Below, piece after piece: positions 26,201-34,369 of a stretch of DNA of 64,000 nt. Under the pieces are notes generated by a model that had not been told where the DNA came from, ran no database searches, and worked only from the letters and a program-made list of their open reading frames with translations. This stretch comes from Rubripirellula amarantea (GTDB lineage: Bacteria > Planctomycetota > Planctomycetia > Pirellulales > Pirellulaceae): the NCBI RefSeq assembly GCF_007859865.1, contig NZ_SJPI01000002.1, positions 1,260,721 to 1,324,720 on the forward strand, read 5' to 3'. Position 1 is the stretch's first letter, and the number at the start of each line of letters is the position of its first letter. The position numbers and the translations under genes were made by a program.

Positions 26201-26728
26201 CGACGCCATCCCTACCCCAGGTATGCGTTTGATCTCGTTCAGAATGTTGACGGTGGCGTAGTTGTATAGATAGTTCTGGTCGACATTCGGATCGGTGCTG
26301 AAAACATTCACGTACATCAACATGCTCGTCATATTCTGCATCACGATGATGCCTTCGCGTTCGACAATCGGCGGCAAATTATTCTTGACCATCTGCACGC
26401 GATTGTTGACGTTCATTACCGCGACATCTGGATCGGTCCCCGGTTCGAAAACGATTTGAATTGTTCCCTCACCCGCACTGGTAGCGTCGCTCAGCATGTA
26501 TCGCATGTTGGGAACGCCGTTGATTGCTTGCTCCAGGATCACCATCGTTGAATCGATAAGGATCTTTGCGCTCGCGCCGGGATAGGACACCGAAACGCGA
26601 ACGCTCGGCGGAGCAACCGACGGAAATTGTGAGATCGGTAAGACATTGATTGCCAATCCGCCCATGAACAGGATTAGCAGCGATATCACGATGGCCAACG
26701 CGGGCCGGTGAAGAAACTTTTCAAACAT
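23264..26728 (-). CDS. RND efflux pump permease (HAE1/AcrB-like)
   Basis: 1154 residues, longer than the usual 1030-1050. It has the two-repeat RND plan: N-terminal FLHRPALAIVISLLILFMGG, proton-relay Asp pair in IGVVVDDAIVVVEAVHEK, and the relay Lys in VGLLGKNAILIIEF. The extra length is a block of about 85-90 residues with two hydrophobic segments between the 6th helix (ending near LKPIDD) and the 7th (RRMLTVVVIGVFCYG). The inner-membrane pump exports drugs or other hydrophobic compounds together with the adaptor encoded 88 bp upstream and an outer-membrane channel. Confidence 0.93.
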   Translation of the reverse strand: MFEKFLHRPALAIVISLLILFMGGLAINVLPISQFPSVAPPSVRVSVSYPGASAKILIDSTMVILEQAINGVPNMRYMLSDATSAGEGTIQIVFEPGTDPDVAVMNVNNRVQMVKNNLPPIVEREGIIVMQNMTSMLMYVNVFSTDPNVDQNYLYNYATVNILNEIKRIPGVGMASILGNRSYAMRVELDLDRMRAYQVDAEDVMKALDEQSMIGSPGRLGQATGSTSQTLEYVLTWIGRYDKPEQYGEIILRATPEGEILRLGDVAKVSLGSSFYDLYSDIDGLPAAAIVLKQTPGSNAADVIEKVKAKVEEIKQKQFPPGMDYAVTYDVSNFLDASIEKVLHTLFEAFILVSLVVYLFLGDFRSTLIPTLAVPVSLIGTFFFMLMFGMSINLITLFALVLAIGVVVDDAIVVVEAVHEKMHTKHLGPYQATQEVVREISGAIIAITLVMTAVFIPVTFMTGPVGVFYRQFALTMAMSIVISGVVALSLTPVLCAMILKPIDDTQQGGLVGALNRSMERFAGKGAFVVRAGLCLLLGSLVGLGVYFLLHVEIVHEVLSEQVQLTDPRVKIISAVVAVLAVFSFRSMFSGFNGNVKRRSPIGMLLRGFDRGVEKITGGYASVLRRIITRRMLTVVVIGVFCYGILVVNRVLPTGFIPLEDQGMIYGIVQTPPGSTLEYTNAKCHELQAICKQMDEITSVSSIAGYEVLTEGRGSNAGTCIINLKPWADRELTSKQIIEELEDRGTDIANVKLEFFEPPAVPGFGAAGGFAVNLLDQTNSGDYQALGEETDKFMEALANRKELKGVFTFFAANYPQYEIIIDNDVAMQKGVSIRDAMDNLSIVIGSTWEQGFVRFGQFYKVYVQALPQFRRYPEDLDNMFVKNESGEMVPYSAFMRIEKRQGLNEISRYNLYPTAPIQGAPAAGYSSGEAIAAIKEVAAETLPNGFDIDWQGLAYDEATAGNTAIYIFLVVVIFVYMVLVGQYESFIIPLAVLSSLPVGLFGSFLFLKAMGLANDVYCQIGLVMLVGLLGKNAILIIEFAVQRRQQGLSIKEAGIEGGKLRFRPILMTSFAFIAGLIPLVRATGPGAIGNRTIGTTAVGGMLLGTLIGVLVIPGLYYLFAKFADGRRLIRDEHEEPLSEIFERRDSIAHQHPPTA

Positions 26729-26816
26729 ACACGAAGCGATATTCTTGAATCAGGAAAGTGAGTGGTCTGCTTGCAGCATTTGGCAACCAGCTACCGGCGT
26801 GCTCTCGCCAAGACGT

Positions 26817-28064
26817 CTATTCAGCGTGGTACTTCAAGTTGGCAAGCACTGCCTCACCCTGAACAAATTCAAACTGGAATCTCTCACCGTCACGGACTTG
26901 CCGGATTCCTTCCAGAACGATTCGGTCCCCCGCGCTCAAACCATTTTCAATGATGAAGATGTCATCCTTTTCATTCTTGATCGTGATCTCACGTTGATGA
27001 ACGACGTTGTCGGCATCCACTACATAGGCGTACTTCTTCGCCAAAATTTCGAAGGTCGCACGTTGAGGGATCACGATCGCATCCTTTTCGATCTTATGAA
27101 TTTGTACTGTTCCCGTTTGACCGTGTCGCAAAAGACCGTTGGGATTTGGAAAGTCTGCGCGGAAAGCGATGTTTCCTGTCTCGCTGTCAAAGTCTGCTTC
27201 AATCGCACCTATCCGGCCCGGTTGTTCAAAGATCTTATGGTTGGCGAGCTTCAATTGAACGTTCAGTCTGCTTTGATCTTCCCCACCACCTAAAGCGGTT
27301 TGATATTCCAGATACCGAGCCTCGGGCACGTTGAAGTACACCCACATCACGCTGTTGTCCGACATCGTCGTCAACATCGCTCCCTCTTCGATGAGGCTTC
27401 CCTCCTGTTCATGCAATCGGTCGACGATGCCATCGAAAGGCGCCTTGATGTCGGCGAAGTTCATCTCCGCCTGAGCGAGCTTGACGTTGGCCATAGCTTT
27501 CGCCAACTTCGCATTCGCAAGCTTCAATTCTTGCGGCGAAACGATGTTCTGCTGCACTAGACTCTGAGTGTTGTCGTATTCCACTTGCGCCAAACTCGCC
27601 TCTGCCCGATCCGCCTCCAGCTTTGCCTCCAAAAGCGTGGGGAGTATTCGAAACAAAGATTGACCGCGCTTCACACTCTGTCCTTCCCCAACACCGATTT
27701 CATTTAAGTAGCCACCTTCCAGGGCGCAAATTTCAATGTGCCGACGCGAGTGGATCTGACAGACGTACTGCTGGGTCAACGTCACATCCTTGGACACCGG
27801 GTTGGTCACAACGATTTTGTGTTGAGCATGATGTTCGCCTGCGGCATGATGGTCACCTTCTTTGTGCCCGCCATTGTCATGCCCGCCATCCTCGTGATCG
27901 CTAGCGTGAAGAGGAGTTGCAGCTCGATGCGAATCGCTGCCAACCTCGCCGTCGGATTCTTGCGAGGCAAAGTACGTTTGGTAGGTCTCTTTGATCGTTT
28001 CAACTCCCGACATTGACAGGGAAGCGACCGCGACGATGACCGCGAATACCAAGTTGTTGCGCAT
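26817..28064 (-). CDS. RND efflux periplasmic adaptor (membrane fusion protein)
   Basis: 415 residues. An N-terminal membrane anchor/signal (LVFAVIVAVASLSMSGV) is followed by a His-rich stretch at about residues 50-82 (HDNGGHKEGDHHAAGEHHAQ). Then come the biotinyl-lipoyl half domains, an alpha-helical hairpin (LEADRAEASLAQVEYDNTQS; ELKLANAKLAKAMANVKLAQ) and beta-barrel domain DAIVIPQRATFEI. The adaptor joins the inner-membrane pump to the outer channel. The His-rich segment is unusual and could bind Cu, Zn or Ni, hinting at metal sensing or metal-linked substrate; that is inference. The ATG at 28064 opens the operon with the pump. Confidence 0.9.
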   Translation of the reverse strand: MRNNLVFAVIVAVASLSMSGVETIKETYQTYFASQESDGEVGSDSHRAATPLHASDHEDGGHDNGGHKEGDHHAAGEHHAQHKIVVTNPVSKDVTLTQQYVCQIHSRRHIEICALEGGYLNEIGVGEGQSVKRGQSLFRILPTLLEAKLEADRAEASLAQVEYDNTQSLVQQNIVSPQELKLANAKLAKAMANVKLAQAEMNFADIKAPFDGIVDRLHEQEGSLIEEGAMLTTMSDNSVMWVYFNVPEARYLEYQTALGGGEDQSRLNVQLKLANHKIFEQPGRIGAIEADFDSETGNIAFRADFPNPNGLLRHGQTGTVQIHKIEKDAIVIPQRATFEILAKKYAYVVDADNVVHQREITIKNEKDDIFIIENGLSAGDRIVLEGIRQVRDGERFQFEFVQGEAVLANLKYHAE

Positions 28065-28735
28065 GAATAGTGCTTTTCCAGAATTCTTGAATGAGAACAG
28101 GCGATACCGAAGAATGTTGAGGGACTGGCGAGATGAGAGCCTATCAGGCCTTCAAAAGCGTTGACCGATTCGGCTTACGCACCAGTCGTGCCAAACGTGG
28201 GTTCCACCCCGGGAAAGGTGTCGGGATTATGCCGCAGCCCTAGCGAATCACCGACGGATAAGATTTTTCAACGTTGCCGCAGCAATGCCCGCATTGCCAG
28301 GCTCAATCTGCAAGTCTCTTCGTAGCTCCTGCAATTACATGCACATGTCGTTGCAACGAACTAAAGGCTCTGGCAAAGCACTTATCTCATTCACACCCTT
28401 CAGATAAGCGATAAATGGTCCACAGATTGCAGGGGATAAGCCGATGGCTTGCTCGATCATCAACGCACGTTGACTAGTTACCCAAGGTCGTCAAAGCGTG
28501 GGTCACGCGTGATTCTCGAGCGTTAGACCTCGGCGTCGTATCGAGCAGGTGATTCAAAAGTTTTACCGGCGTTTGATACACGACCAGGTTGGCCGCATTG
28601 CGGCATGCCGACCAAAATCTGTCCGCGCCGCGCAATCACTAACCGGTTCCGATCGTCATGCCGCAGGCAATGACACAGCCAGGTTGGCAAACGAAACTCA
28701 CCTCTTACTTTCGATCTCTCACATTCAAGGCTCCG
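28065..28735. other. Intergenic region upstream of the efflux operon
   Basis: 671 bp between the divergent adaptor gene and a small conserved gene. Short frames here have no convincing product. It contains a perfect dyad TCAACG-CA-CGTTGA at 28460-28473, which is reported separately. No tRNA or other RNA gene was recognised. Confidence 0.55.
28460..28473. promoter_or_regulatory. Short palindrome in efflux intergenic region
   Basis: TCAACG, CA, CGTTGA: a perfect 6-bp dyad with a 2-bp centre, in the region between the adaptor gene and the small plus-strand gene. A possible operator; chance occurrence cannot be excluded. Confidence 0.25.
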
Positions 28736-28990
28736 ATGAACATGAAATCTACGAATGCCAAATCAGCACGTAACCAGGATGCCAATACGCCGGTCTATCG
28801 AACGGTTCATGGGATCGAAGTACGGTTTGCGAAACCCATACGATCCACCAAGTCCGCCGCAATTGCCAAAGCTCTCAATGGAAGAACGCGTCGCGTCTTG
28901 AAATTTGACGCGGCTCACGGAGTGGTTGACTCTGTCGATGAAGCCAGCGCTGAATCGTTTCCTGCGAGCGATCCTCCTGCCACTTGGTGA
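28736..28990 (+). CDS. Small conserved protein ending in SFPASDPP motif
   Basis: 84 residues from ATG 28736, with CAAGG six bases upstream. The C-terminus, VDEASAESFPASDPPATW, matches a tail motif that recurs in many short uncharacterised bacterial proteins (ESFPASDPPxW). The middle (VHGIEVRFAKPIRSTKSAAI) is basic. No signal peptide or membrane helix is visible. It sits alone between the divergent efflux units. Function unknown. Confidence 0.6.
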   Translation: MNMKSTNAKSARNQDANTPVYRTVHGIEVRFAKPIRSTKSAAIAKALNGRTRRVLKFDAAHGVVDSVDEASAESFPASDPPATW

Positions 28991-29327
28991 AGCTGACCAC
29001 CTCAGCAATGTGTTCAACGTCTAAGGGGCGAGGCTTTAGCCGGATTGCCGACAACGCGGGCTTCGACAAACGCACGTGCCAGCTCGGGCAACGCAGTTGA
29101 AATATTTTCGCTAACTGCCAAAGTCAACCTGAACGCTATGCGCTGAAGAACCGATCTGCAAATCCTCGCACAATCAAAACGACGTGACTCACAAGCAATT
29201 CGGGAACATTCAGAAGGACGATAAGCATCCAACCAGCTCGCACGAGCGGAACTAGCACAACCTAAGGTCGGACGACAGTAACTCGCTGGGCAAGACGCCG
29301 TTGAAGCGAAGACATACAGGGACGAAC
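28991..29327. other. Intergenic region before the TolC-like gene
   Basis: 337 bp. A minus-strand open frame covers most of it, but its composition and lack of a recognisable product argue against a gene. The region should carry the promoter of the outer-membrane channel gene; no clear promoter motif was found. Confidence 0.5.
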
Positions 29328-31202
29328 ATGAGCCGAAACCCGACAACGAATTCCACTATCAAGTCACGCCGTCGCATCTATTTCGCAGCGGTATTGTGCG
29401 GAACTCTACTGACAAACGCCGGCTGTAAGATTCCCGGACTTCGCCACGCTCAGTGCGGTCCGGCAATGCCGCAGAGCTACCAGTGGAACAATGGAGCTCC
29501 CTACGGGACGTCTCAGGAAAACGCGATTTCCGCGGATGCCGTAAAGCCTTCTACCGCTGGCCAAGATTCGTCGAAGCTACCGACCGAGTCTTCTACGAGG
29601 CAAGTCACTGAAGTCGCATCGCCGCACTCTGGCACTCGTTCGACGTCATTGGCGAGTTTGATTCACGAGGCTAGCTACTTAAGTCCAGTCACTCAATCCG
29701 GCGGTGCCGACGGAGTGTTCCATGAGGACAGCATCCATTCAAGTGCAAGCAGCGATGAGGCACCTTCTAACGACATCGCCACGGCGAATTCATCGAGCTC
29801 CACAATAGGCGATGACGATTCAGTTGCGATGTCAAACTCATTCGCCATTGGGCTCATTGACACGGAAATCGGTCCGAGCAGTTTCCCCACTGCGGCGATG
29901 CCGTATGAAAATTCCGCTCAGCTTCCGCACGCTGTATTCTATAGCGACCCGTATCTGCTAAGCCTGATCACCGAAACGATCACGGGAAATCAGGAGCTGA
30001 AGATACTGTCGGAAGAGATTCGCATTGCGTGCAATGAAGCCTACGCACGAAGTGGCGAGTACCGTCCTTTTGTTTCGCTCGGTGCGAGCGCGGGTTTCGA
30101 AAAATCAGGGCGACACACTCGTGAGGGTGCCGTCGAAGACCAACTTGAGGTTGCCGATGGCCGAGCTTTCCCAGATCCCTTGGGCGACTTCGGTGTTGGT
30201 GCCAACGTTTCGTGGGAACTAGACATTTGGAAAAAGCTACGCAATTCACAGCGAGCCGCGGCAATGCGCTACTTGGGTAGCCAAGAAGGTCGAACTTACA
30301 TCGTTACCCGCGTAGTTGCCGAGGTAGCAGAACGGTATTACGAACTGCTTGCCCTCGACGGCCGCATGCAGAATTTGAACGCTACGATTGAAATTCAGCA
30401 ACAGAGTTTGAAAGTGGCCGAGGCCAAGAAGGAAGCAGGACGCGGAACGGAGTTGGCGGTTCAACGCTTCCAAGCAGAGGTGCAAAAGAACGTCAGCGAA
30501 CGATCACTGATTGCTCAGGAAATCGTGGAAGTTGAAAACCGAATCAACTTTCTGGCGGGACGCTACCCTCAACCCGTTGACCGCATTCCGGTGGAATTTA
30601 TTGACTTGAACCTGAACACCCTTGGTGCCGGAGTACCATCTGAGTTGCTTCAATACCGAGCCGATATTCGCGAAGCCGAGCGACAAGTCGCTGCTGCTGG
30701 CTTAGATGTTAAGGTCGCCCGGGCACGTTTCTACCCATCACTTAGTCTGACCGCTGGACTGGGCTGGAATGCTTTCAGCACTGGATACTTGTTCCGCACC
30801 CCGGAATCGCTGGTCTATGGAATGGCTGGCGAACTTGTAGGGCCGCTAATCAACAGACGGGCGATTCAAGCAGATTATCGAACCGCCAACGCGGAACAGT
30901 TGCAGGCGATCTACAACTACCAACAAACTGTCTTGGAAGCTCATATCGAAGTAGTCAATCAAATTTCCAAGGTTGAAAACTACCGCCGCAGTGTTGAAGA
31001 CAAAAAGCGTCAGCTTGAATCGTTGCAGGCCTCGGTGGATGCTGCCAACAAGTTGTTCCAAAACGCTCGAGCCGAGTACGTCGAGGTGCTTCTCGCACAA
31101 CGTGAAATGATGGAAGCGAAAATGGACCTGATTGACACCAAACAAGAACAGCTATCCGCCATCGTCAATGCGTATCAAGCGCTCGGCGGAGGCGGATTCT
31201 AA
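29328..31202 (+). CDS. TolC/NodT-like outer-membrane efflux protein
   Basis: About 624 residues from ATG 29328, preceded by AGGGA eight bases upstream. The signal ends LCGTLLTNAGC, a lipoprotein-like site with Asn at -3. A low-complexity Ser/Thr-rich linker of about 150 residues precedes the channel domain. Two outer-membrane efflux repeats follow, with long amphipathic helices (LKVAEAKKEAGRGTELAVQR; RADIREAERQVAAAGLDVKV) and YPSLSLTAGLGWNA. It is the outer-membrane exit duct for the RND pump. It is encoded on the opposite strand to pump and adaptor, so expression is independent. Confidence 0.9.
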   Translation: MSRNPTTNSTIKSRRRIYFAAVLCGTLLTNAGCKIPGLRHAQCGPAMPQSYQWNNGAPYGTSQENAISADAVKPSTAGQDSSKLPTESSTRQVTEVASPHSGTRSTSLASLIHEASYLSPVTQSGGADGVFHEDSIHSSASSDEAPSNDIATANSSSSTIGDDDSVAMSNSFAIGLIDTEIGPSSFPTAAMPYENSAQLPHAVFYSDPYLLSLITETITGNQELKILSEEIRIACNEAYARSGEYRPFVSLGASAGFEKSGRHTREGAVEDQLEVADGRAFPDPLGDFGVGANVSWELDIWKKLRNSQRAAAMRYLGSQEGRTYIVTRVVAEVAERYYELLALDGRMQNLNATIEIQQQSLKVAEAKKEAGRGTELAVQRFQAEVQKNVSERSLIAQEIVEVENRINFLAGRYPQPVDRIPVEFIDLNLNTLGAGVPSELLQYRADIREAERQVAAAGLDVKVARARFYPSLSLTAGLGWNAFSTGYLFRTPESLVYGMAGELVGPLINRRAIQADYRTANAEQLQAIYNYQQTVLEAHIEVVNQISKVENYRRSVEDKKRQLESLQASVDAANKLFQNARAEYVEVLLAQREMMEAKMDLIDTKQEQLSAIVNAYQALGGGGF

Positions 31203-31301
31203 ACGCCTTCGAGACCTGATCAGATTGTCGATCACACTTCCCAAAGCTACTCGGCAATCCATTTGTCTTACAAGCTGGCCTAGGAATCTCGCACAAGAAC
31301 C

Positions 31302-31354
31302 CAGTTCGATCTATTGCCCGCTCGAATCGGCTCAACGTTTTGCCTATCGAACTG
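31302..31354. terminator. Possible terminator-like inverted repeat between convergent genes
   Basis: CAGTTCGAT (31302-31310) pairs with ATCGAACTG (31346-31354), nine perfect base pairs with a 35-nt interval. It lies between the ends of the TolC-like and flavodoxin genes, where a bidirectional terminator would be expected. No T-run follows and the loop is long, so the call is weak. Confidence 0.3.
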
Positions 31355-31380
31355 CTTGATTCGATGTCATAGAGACTTCA

Positions 31381-32136
31381 CTAGCTGGAATGTGCGGGCA
31401 CTGCTTCCGGAAGTCCGCATGCTTTGCCAACACAAGCGAACCATCGAGCGACGGCATCGTCATCGGCGTCATCCACTTCGATCGACTCGAACAATTGATT
31501 GCCACCACTCCAGCCCAACCATTGATCAAGTTGGCGACCAAATGCGCAATAGTCGTCGTAACTACTATCGCCCAGTGCCAGAACGGCGTAGTTCAAATTC
31601 AATAGGTCGGCACGTTCTGTCATCACCGTCTCCGCAAACTCGATAGCCTGTTCCGGTGGATCGCCCTGCCCAGCCGTACTGGCGATGAACAAAGCACGCG
31701 AGCACTGCTTCAGAAGGGTCACATCAAGAGCGTCGATGGGTAACAGATTAACAACTTGACCAAGGTCATCCAATCGAGACGCAGTTTGCTTCGCAAGCGT
31801 TTCAGCAAACCCAGTCTCAGTTGCGTAAATCACCAACACTGGCAACTCACGATTCTGCGACCCTTGCACAACCGCTTCTGACTGCTTTGTATCGGCAACA
31901 GAACCAATCGCCCGCGCGGTACGGTTTCGCTGGCTCGTTACCCGCGTGCTGTGCAAACAGGACCAGAGCAAACCTAAGTAAGCCATCGAAATGCACACCG
32001 CAACCCAAAGACGATCCTCGCTTGGCAGCGACGTCCACCAAGTTCCGTTCGTCCACCATGCGAACGACATCGCGACCACAGCCAGACTCGTCAGTGCAAT
32101 GACATTGACGAGTCTGATAACTGACTGAACCTGCAT
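31381..32136 (-). CDS. Membrane-anchored flavodoxin-domain protein
   Basis: About 251 residues. Two N-terminal hydrophobic segments (VNVIALTSLAVVAMSFAWW and WVAVCISMAYLGLLW) are followed by a flavodoxin domain: VLVIYATETGFAETLA (FMN phosphate loop), FIASTAGQGDPPEQA, and YAVLALGDSSYDDYCAFGRQ. It matches the FMN part of sulfite-reductase/P450-reductase flavoproteins but lacks the FAD/NADPH domains, so it needs an electron-donor partner. It is the last gene of the PepSY-DUF2271-DUF4198 set, whose members commonly accompany ferric or other metal reduction and uptake. Confidence 0.85.
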   Translation of the reverse strand: MQVQSVIRLVNVIALTSLAVVAMSFAWWTNGTWWTSLPSEDRLWVAVCISMAYLGLLWSCLHSTRVTSQRNRTARAIGSVADTKQSEAVVQGSQNRELPVLVIYATETGFAETLAKQTASRLDDLGQVVNLLPIDALDVTLLKQCSRALFIASTAGQGDPPEQAIEFAETVMTERADLLNLNYAVLALGDSSYDDYCAFGRQLDQWLGWSGGNQLFESIEVDDADDDAVARWFACVGKACGLPEAVPAHSS

Positions 32137-32147
32137 CACTCGTTCCG

Positions 32148-32954
32148 CTATTGAGGGAGCACTTCCAAAGTCGCCGTGTAGCTGAGCCGTCGCGATTGTG
32201 CTTCCGGAATACTTGCGTTCTCGTCAGCGGTGCTCGTTTCGACCCAGTACATGCCGGGCTCGGACATCGTTACTGAAACCTCACCATTGGCATCGGTCGT
32301 CACGTGCGTTTCTTCCTGAGAATTGCGATAGCGGGTTCCACCTTGGATGATCGTGATTTCCAGACCTTCGGTTGGCTTCCCATTGACGACAAAGCGGAAC
32401 GTAGCCTTTTCGCCTGAGTAAAGATCATTCGGGTGAGTGACCGGAATCAGCTCGACGCCTTCGCCGGTCGGCTTAAGCGCCTCACTAGACGGTGCACCAT
32501 TGGTGACAAACGTTTCGACCCGACCGATGCTTTCGGTAACTTTCACGTTGCTTGCGTCCTCAGGAATGCTGCTTGCCATGTCCTCGGGCTTTCCTCGCCA
32601 TCGCTTCCGTTGACCATTGACTTCGTAACCAGCGAACACACCACGATTGACGATGGCGACGCGGTAGGTGCCTTGTTGAGCCAGGGACAGATCAAACACA
32701 CTGCGGTATTTGCCCACTGATGAATTCTGGGCCTCGGCATTGCTGCCATCCGGTGCAGTGATCTGCAACCCGTTTAATTGCAAGGGAAAATGGTTGAAGT
32801 AGAACAAGTCGTTCGACACAGCCGCGTCAAAGGTGACCCAGGGGTCATTGCCTGAAAACACAGTTTGCGAGGGTCGCAACCACACTTTATGAGCGAAGGT
32901 GGTCGACGGAAGGACCAAGGCGACCATCAACATGGACAGCAGAAAACGAGTCAT
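32148..32954 (-). CDS. DUF4198 periplasmic protein
   Basis: About 268 residues from ATG 32954 with AAGGAA upstream. Signal peptide FLLSMLMVALVLPSTTFA, mature protein starting HKVWLRPSQTVFSG, the usual beginning of DUF4198 (NikM/CbiK-like) proteins. The fold is beta-rich, with a C-terminal Ig-like part (GLEITIIQGGTRYRN, DANGEVSVTMSEPGMYWVET). The family is associated with metal uptake systems, and the mature N-terminal His could take part in metal binding. It lies 11 bp before the flavodoxin gene and 43 bp after the DUF2271 gene. Confidence 0.85.
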   Translation of the reverse strand: MTRFLLSMLMVALVLPSTTFAHKVWLRPSQTVFSGNDPWVTFDAAVSNDLFYFNHFPLQLNGLQITAPDGSNAEAQNSSVGKYRSVFDLSLAQQGTYRVAIVNRGVFAGYEVNGQRKRWRGKPEDMASSIPEDASNVKVTESIGRVETFVTNGAPSSEALKPTGEGVELIPVTHPNDLYSGEKATFRFVVNGKPTEGLEITIIQGGTRYRNSQEETHVTTDANGEVSVTMSEPGMYWVETSTADENASIPEAQSRRLSYTATLEVLPQ

Positions 32955-32997
32955 CGAAGATTCCTTAAAAAGCTTTTGGTTATGGTGAAAGGTAGTT

Positions 32998-33570
32998 CTA
33001 GTTTGCTGGTTGAATCGTAAGCGTGATCGTGCCGAGTTCGTTATTGCCTTCGGCATTCTTCGTTTCGTCTTGGTCGACCGGCCAAGCGAATGGAATCTCG
33101 ATCACTTCACGCCCGCCGACTTCGCGTGCGGCTTCGACGATCAAGCTGTAGTCGCCCGGAACCAAGTCAGCGAGCCGTGGATCGTCAAGAGCGACCGTCA
33201 CGGTGTGGGTACCAGCCGGTCGAGTCGCTCCAGAAACACCGTCGACTGGCATTTCTAAACTACGCCCCGAACGACGCCACCACTGCCGAAGATCAGGCAG
33301 CCATTTCGTACCGGCTCCCTCGGCGGAAGCCTTCCGTTGATACCAAACCGCAAGGTTCGCGACAGCTTTCTTGTTCTCATCTTGAATCCAAACTGCCACG
33401 TAGGGACGGTGGTATTCAGAGACATTGAGCTTGGGTATTTCAATCGTCGCGGTGAATGCGTTGCTGGGCTCCGATGCATTGCCCACGCTGGTTAGCAACA
33501 ACACGAGCGTGATAAGCGAGACCGCGAATGAGATCGCAGTCGAAACCACGGTGGAATTCTTCGTTTTCAT
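32998..33570 (-). CDS. DUF2271 periplasmic protein
   Basis: About 190 residues from ATG 33570; longer frames only run into the PepSY gene. Signal segment [20 protein letters not shown]. The mature region shows the DUF2271 pattern: [53 protein letters not shown] and [18 protein letters not shown]. Function of the family is unknown, but it is regularly found with PepSY, DUF4198 and flavodoxin/reductase genes next to siderophore receptors. 23 bp separate it from the PepSY gene. Confidence 0.88.
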   Translation of the reverse strand: MKTKNSTVVSTAISFAVSLITLVLLLTSVGNASEPSNAFTATIEIPKLNVSEYHRPYVAVWIQDENKKAVANLAVWYQRKASAEGAGTKWLPDLRQWWRRSGRSLEMPVDGVSGATRPAGTHTVTVALDDPRLADLVPGDYSLIVEAAREVGGREVIEIPFAWPVDQDETKNAEGNNELGTITLTIQPAN

Positions 33571-33593
33571 TGAATCGTAGGGGTCATTGCGAG

Positions 33594-34181
33594 TTAGTGA
33601 ATCATCAACAGCGCCACCAGCGCTGGGATTACGAAGCCAAGGGCGACCATCGGCCATGTCATCTTGCGACGACGTGCGTGCTGAATCAGCAACATCAATC
33701 CTGTTATGCAAAACACAAGGGTCGCCAGAGCTAGCAGGTCCAATACCCACTTCCACGCCGGCCCGGTGTTACGTCCCTTGTGCAAATCGTTGAAGTACGA
33801 GATCCAGCCGCGTTGGGTTTGTTCGAATTCAACGCTGCCGGTTTCCCGATCGATGGCCAGCCAAGCATCGCTACCCGGACCAGGCATCGACATGTAAATC
33901 TCATCGTCAGACCAATCGGCCGGTCGCGATACAATCGGTTTTCCGATTTGACCGCCAATCCATTTCGCCACCTCGTCAGGTATTCTGTGACTGATGGTTT
34001 CTTGGCTGAAGCTTTGTTGGTCGAGATTCTCAGCTTCGTCGTTCTCAACCTTTTGATTCAGTGCATCGAGTAGACCAGGTGGCAACTCGATGCTTTTTGT
34101 TGTCGTCACCGGACTAGACTCAATCTGCGAAGCATGATTTAGCGTGATACCGGTGACCGCAAAGAGCAGCATGCCCACCAA
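33594..34181 (-). CDS. PepSY-associated membrane protein, true start upstream and unclear
   Basis: The frame from TTG 34181 gives 195 residues: [17 protein letters not shown] (first helix and the family's TGxxLNH motif), a PepSY-type region ([20 protein letters not shown]), [20 protein letters not shown] and a C-terminal helix pair. The TTG cuts the first helix in half. In the same frame upstream the sequence reads [18 protein letters not shown], the expected family N-terminus, yet there is no ATG, GTG or TTG between 34182 and the upstream gene. A rare start (CTG near 34358, ATA or ATT) or a lost start codon is likely. Role: inner-membrane component of metal/electron-transfer loci. Confidence 0.75.
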   Translation of the reverse strand: MVGMLLFAVTGITLNHASQIESSPVTTTKSIELPPGLLDALNQKVENDEAENLDQQSFSQETISHRIPDEVAKWIGGQIGKPIVSRPADWSDDEIYMSMPGPGSDAWLAIDRETGSVEFEQTQRGWISYFNDLHKGRNTGPAWKWVLDLLALATLVFCITGLMLLIQHARRRKMTWPMVALGFVIPALVALLMIH

Positions 34182-34369
34182 ACTGATCGCTGAACTGATC
34201 CAATGCCAAGCGACAATGGTACGCGACCATGAACTTCGCGATCTCGGTCGTGACGATGGGTCAGGATCTATTTTGGTGTCTCCGGCATTTTGATGACTCG
34301 TCTGTTTGAAGGTTGTGGTCCGAAAGTTAACTGCGTTTCGATACCGACAACTCGACAGTGACGATACCG

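Noticed and set aside
29014-29346. 110-codon minus-strand frame before the TolC-like gene
   Set aside because: It runs into the start of the real gene on the other strand and its Cys/Ser/Arg-rich product resembles an antisense artefact.
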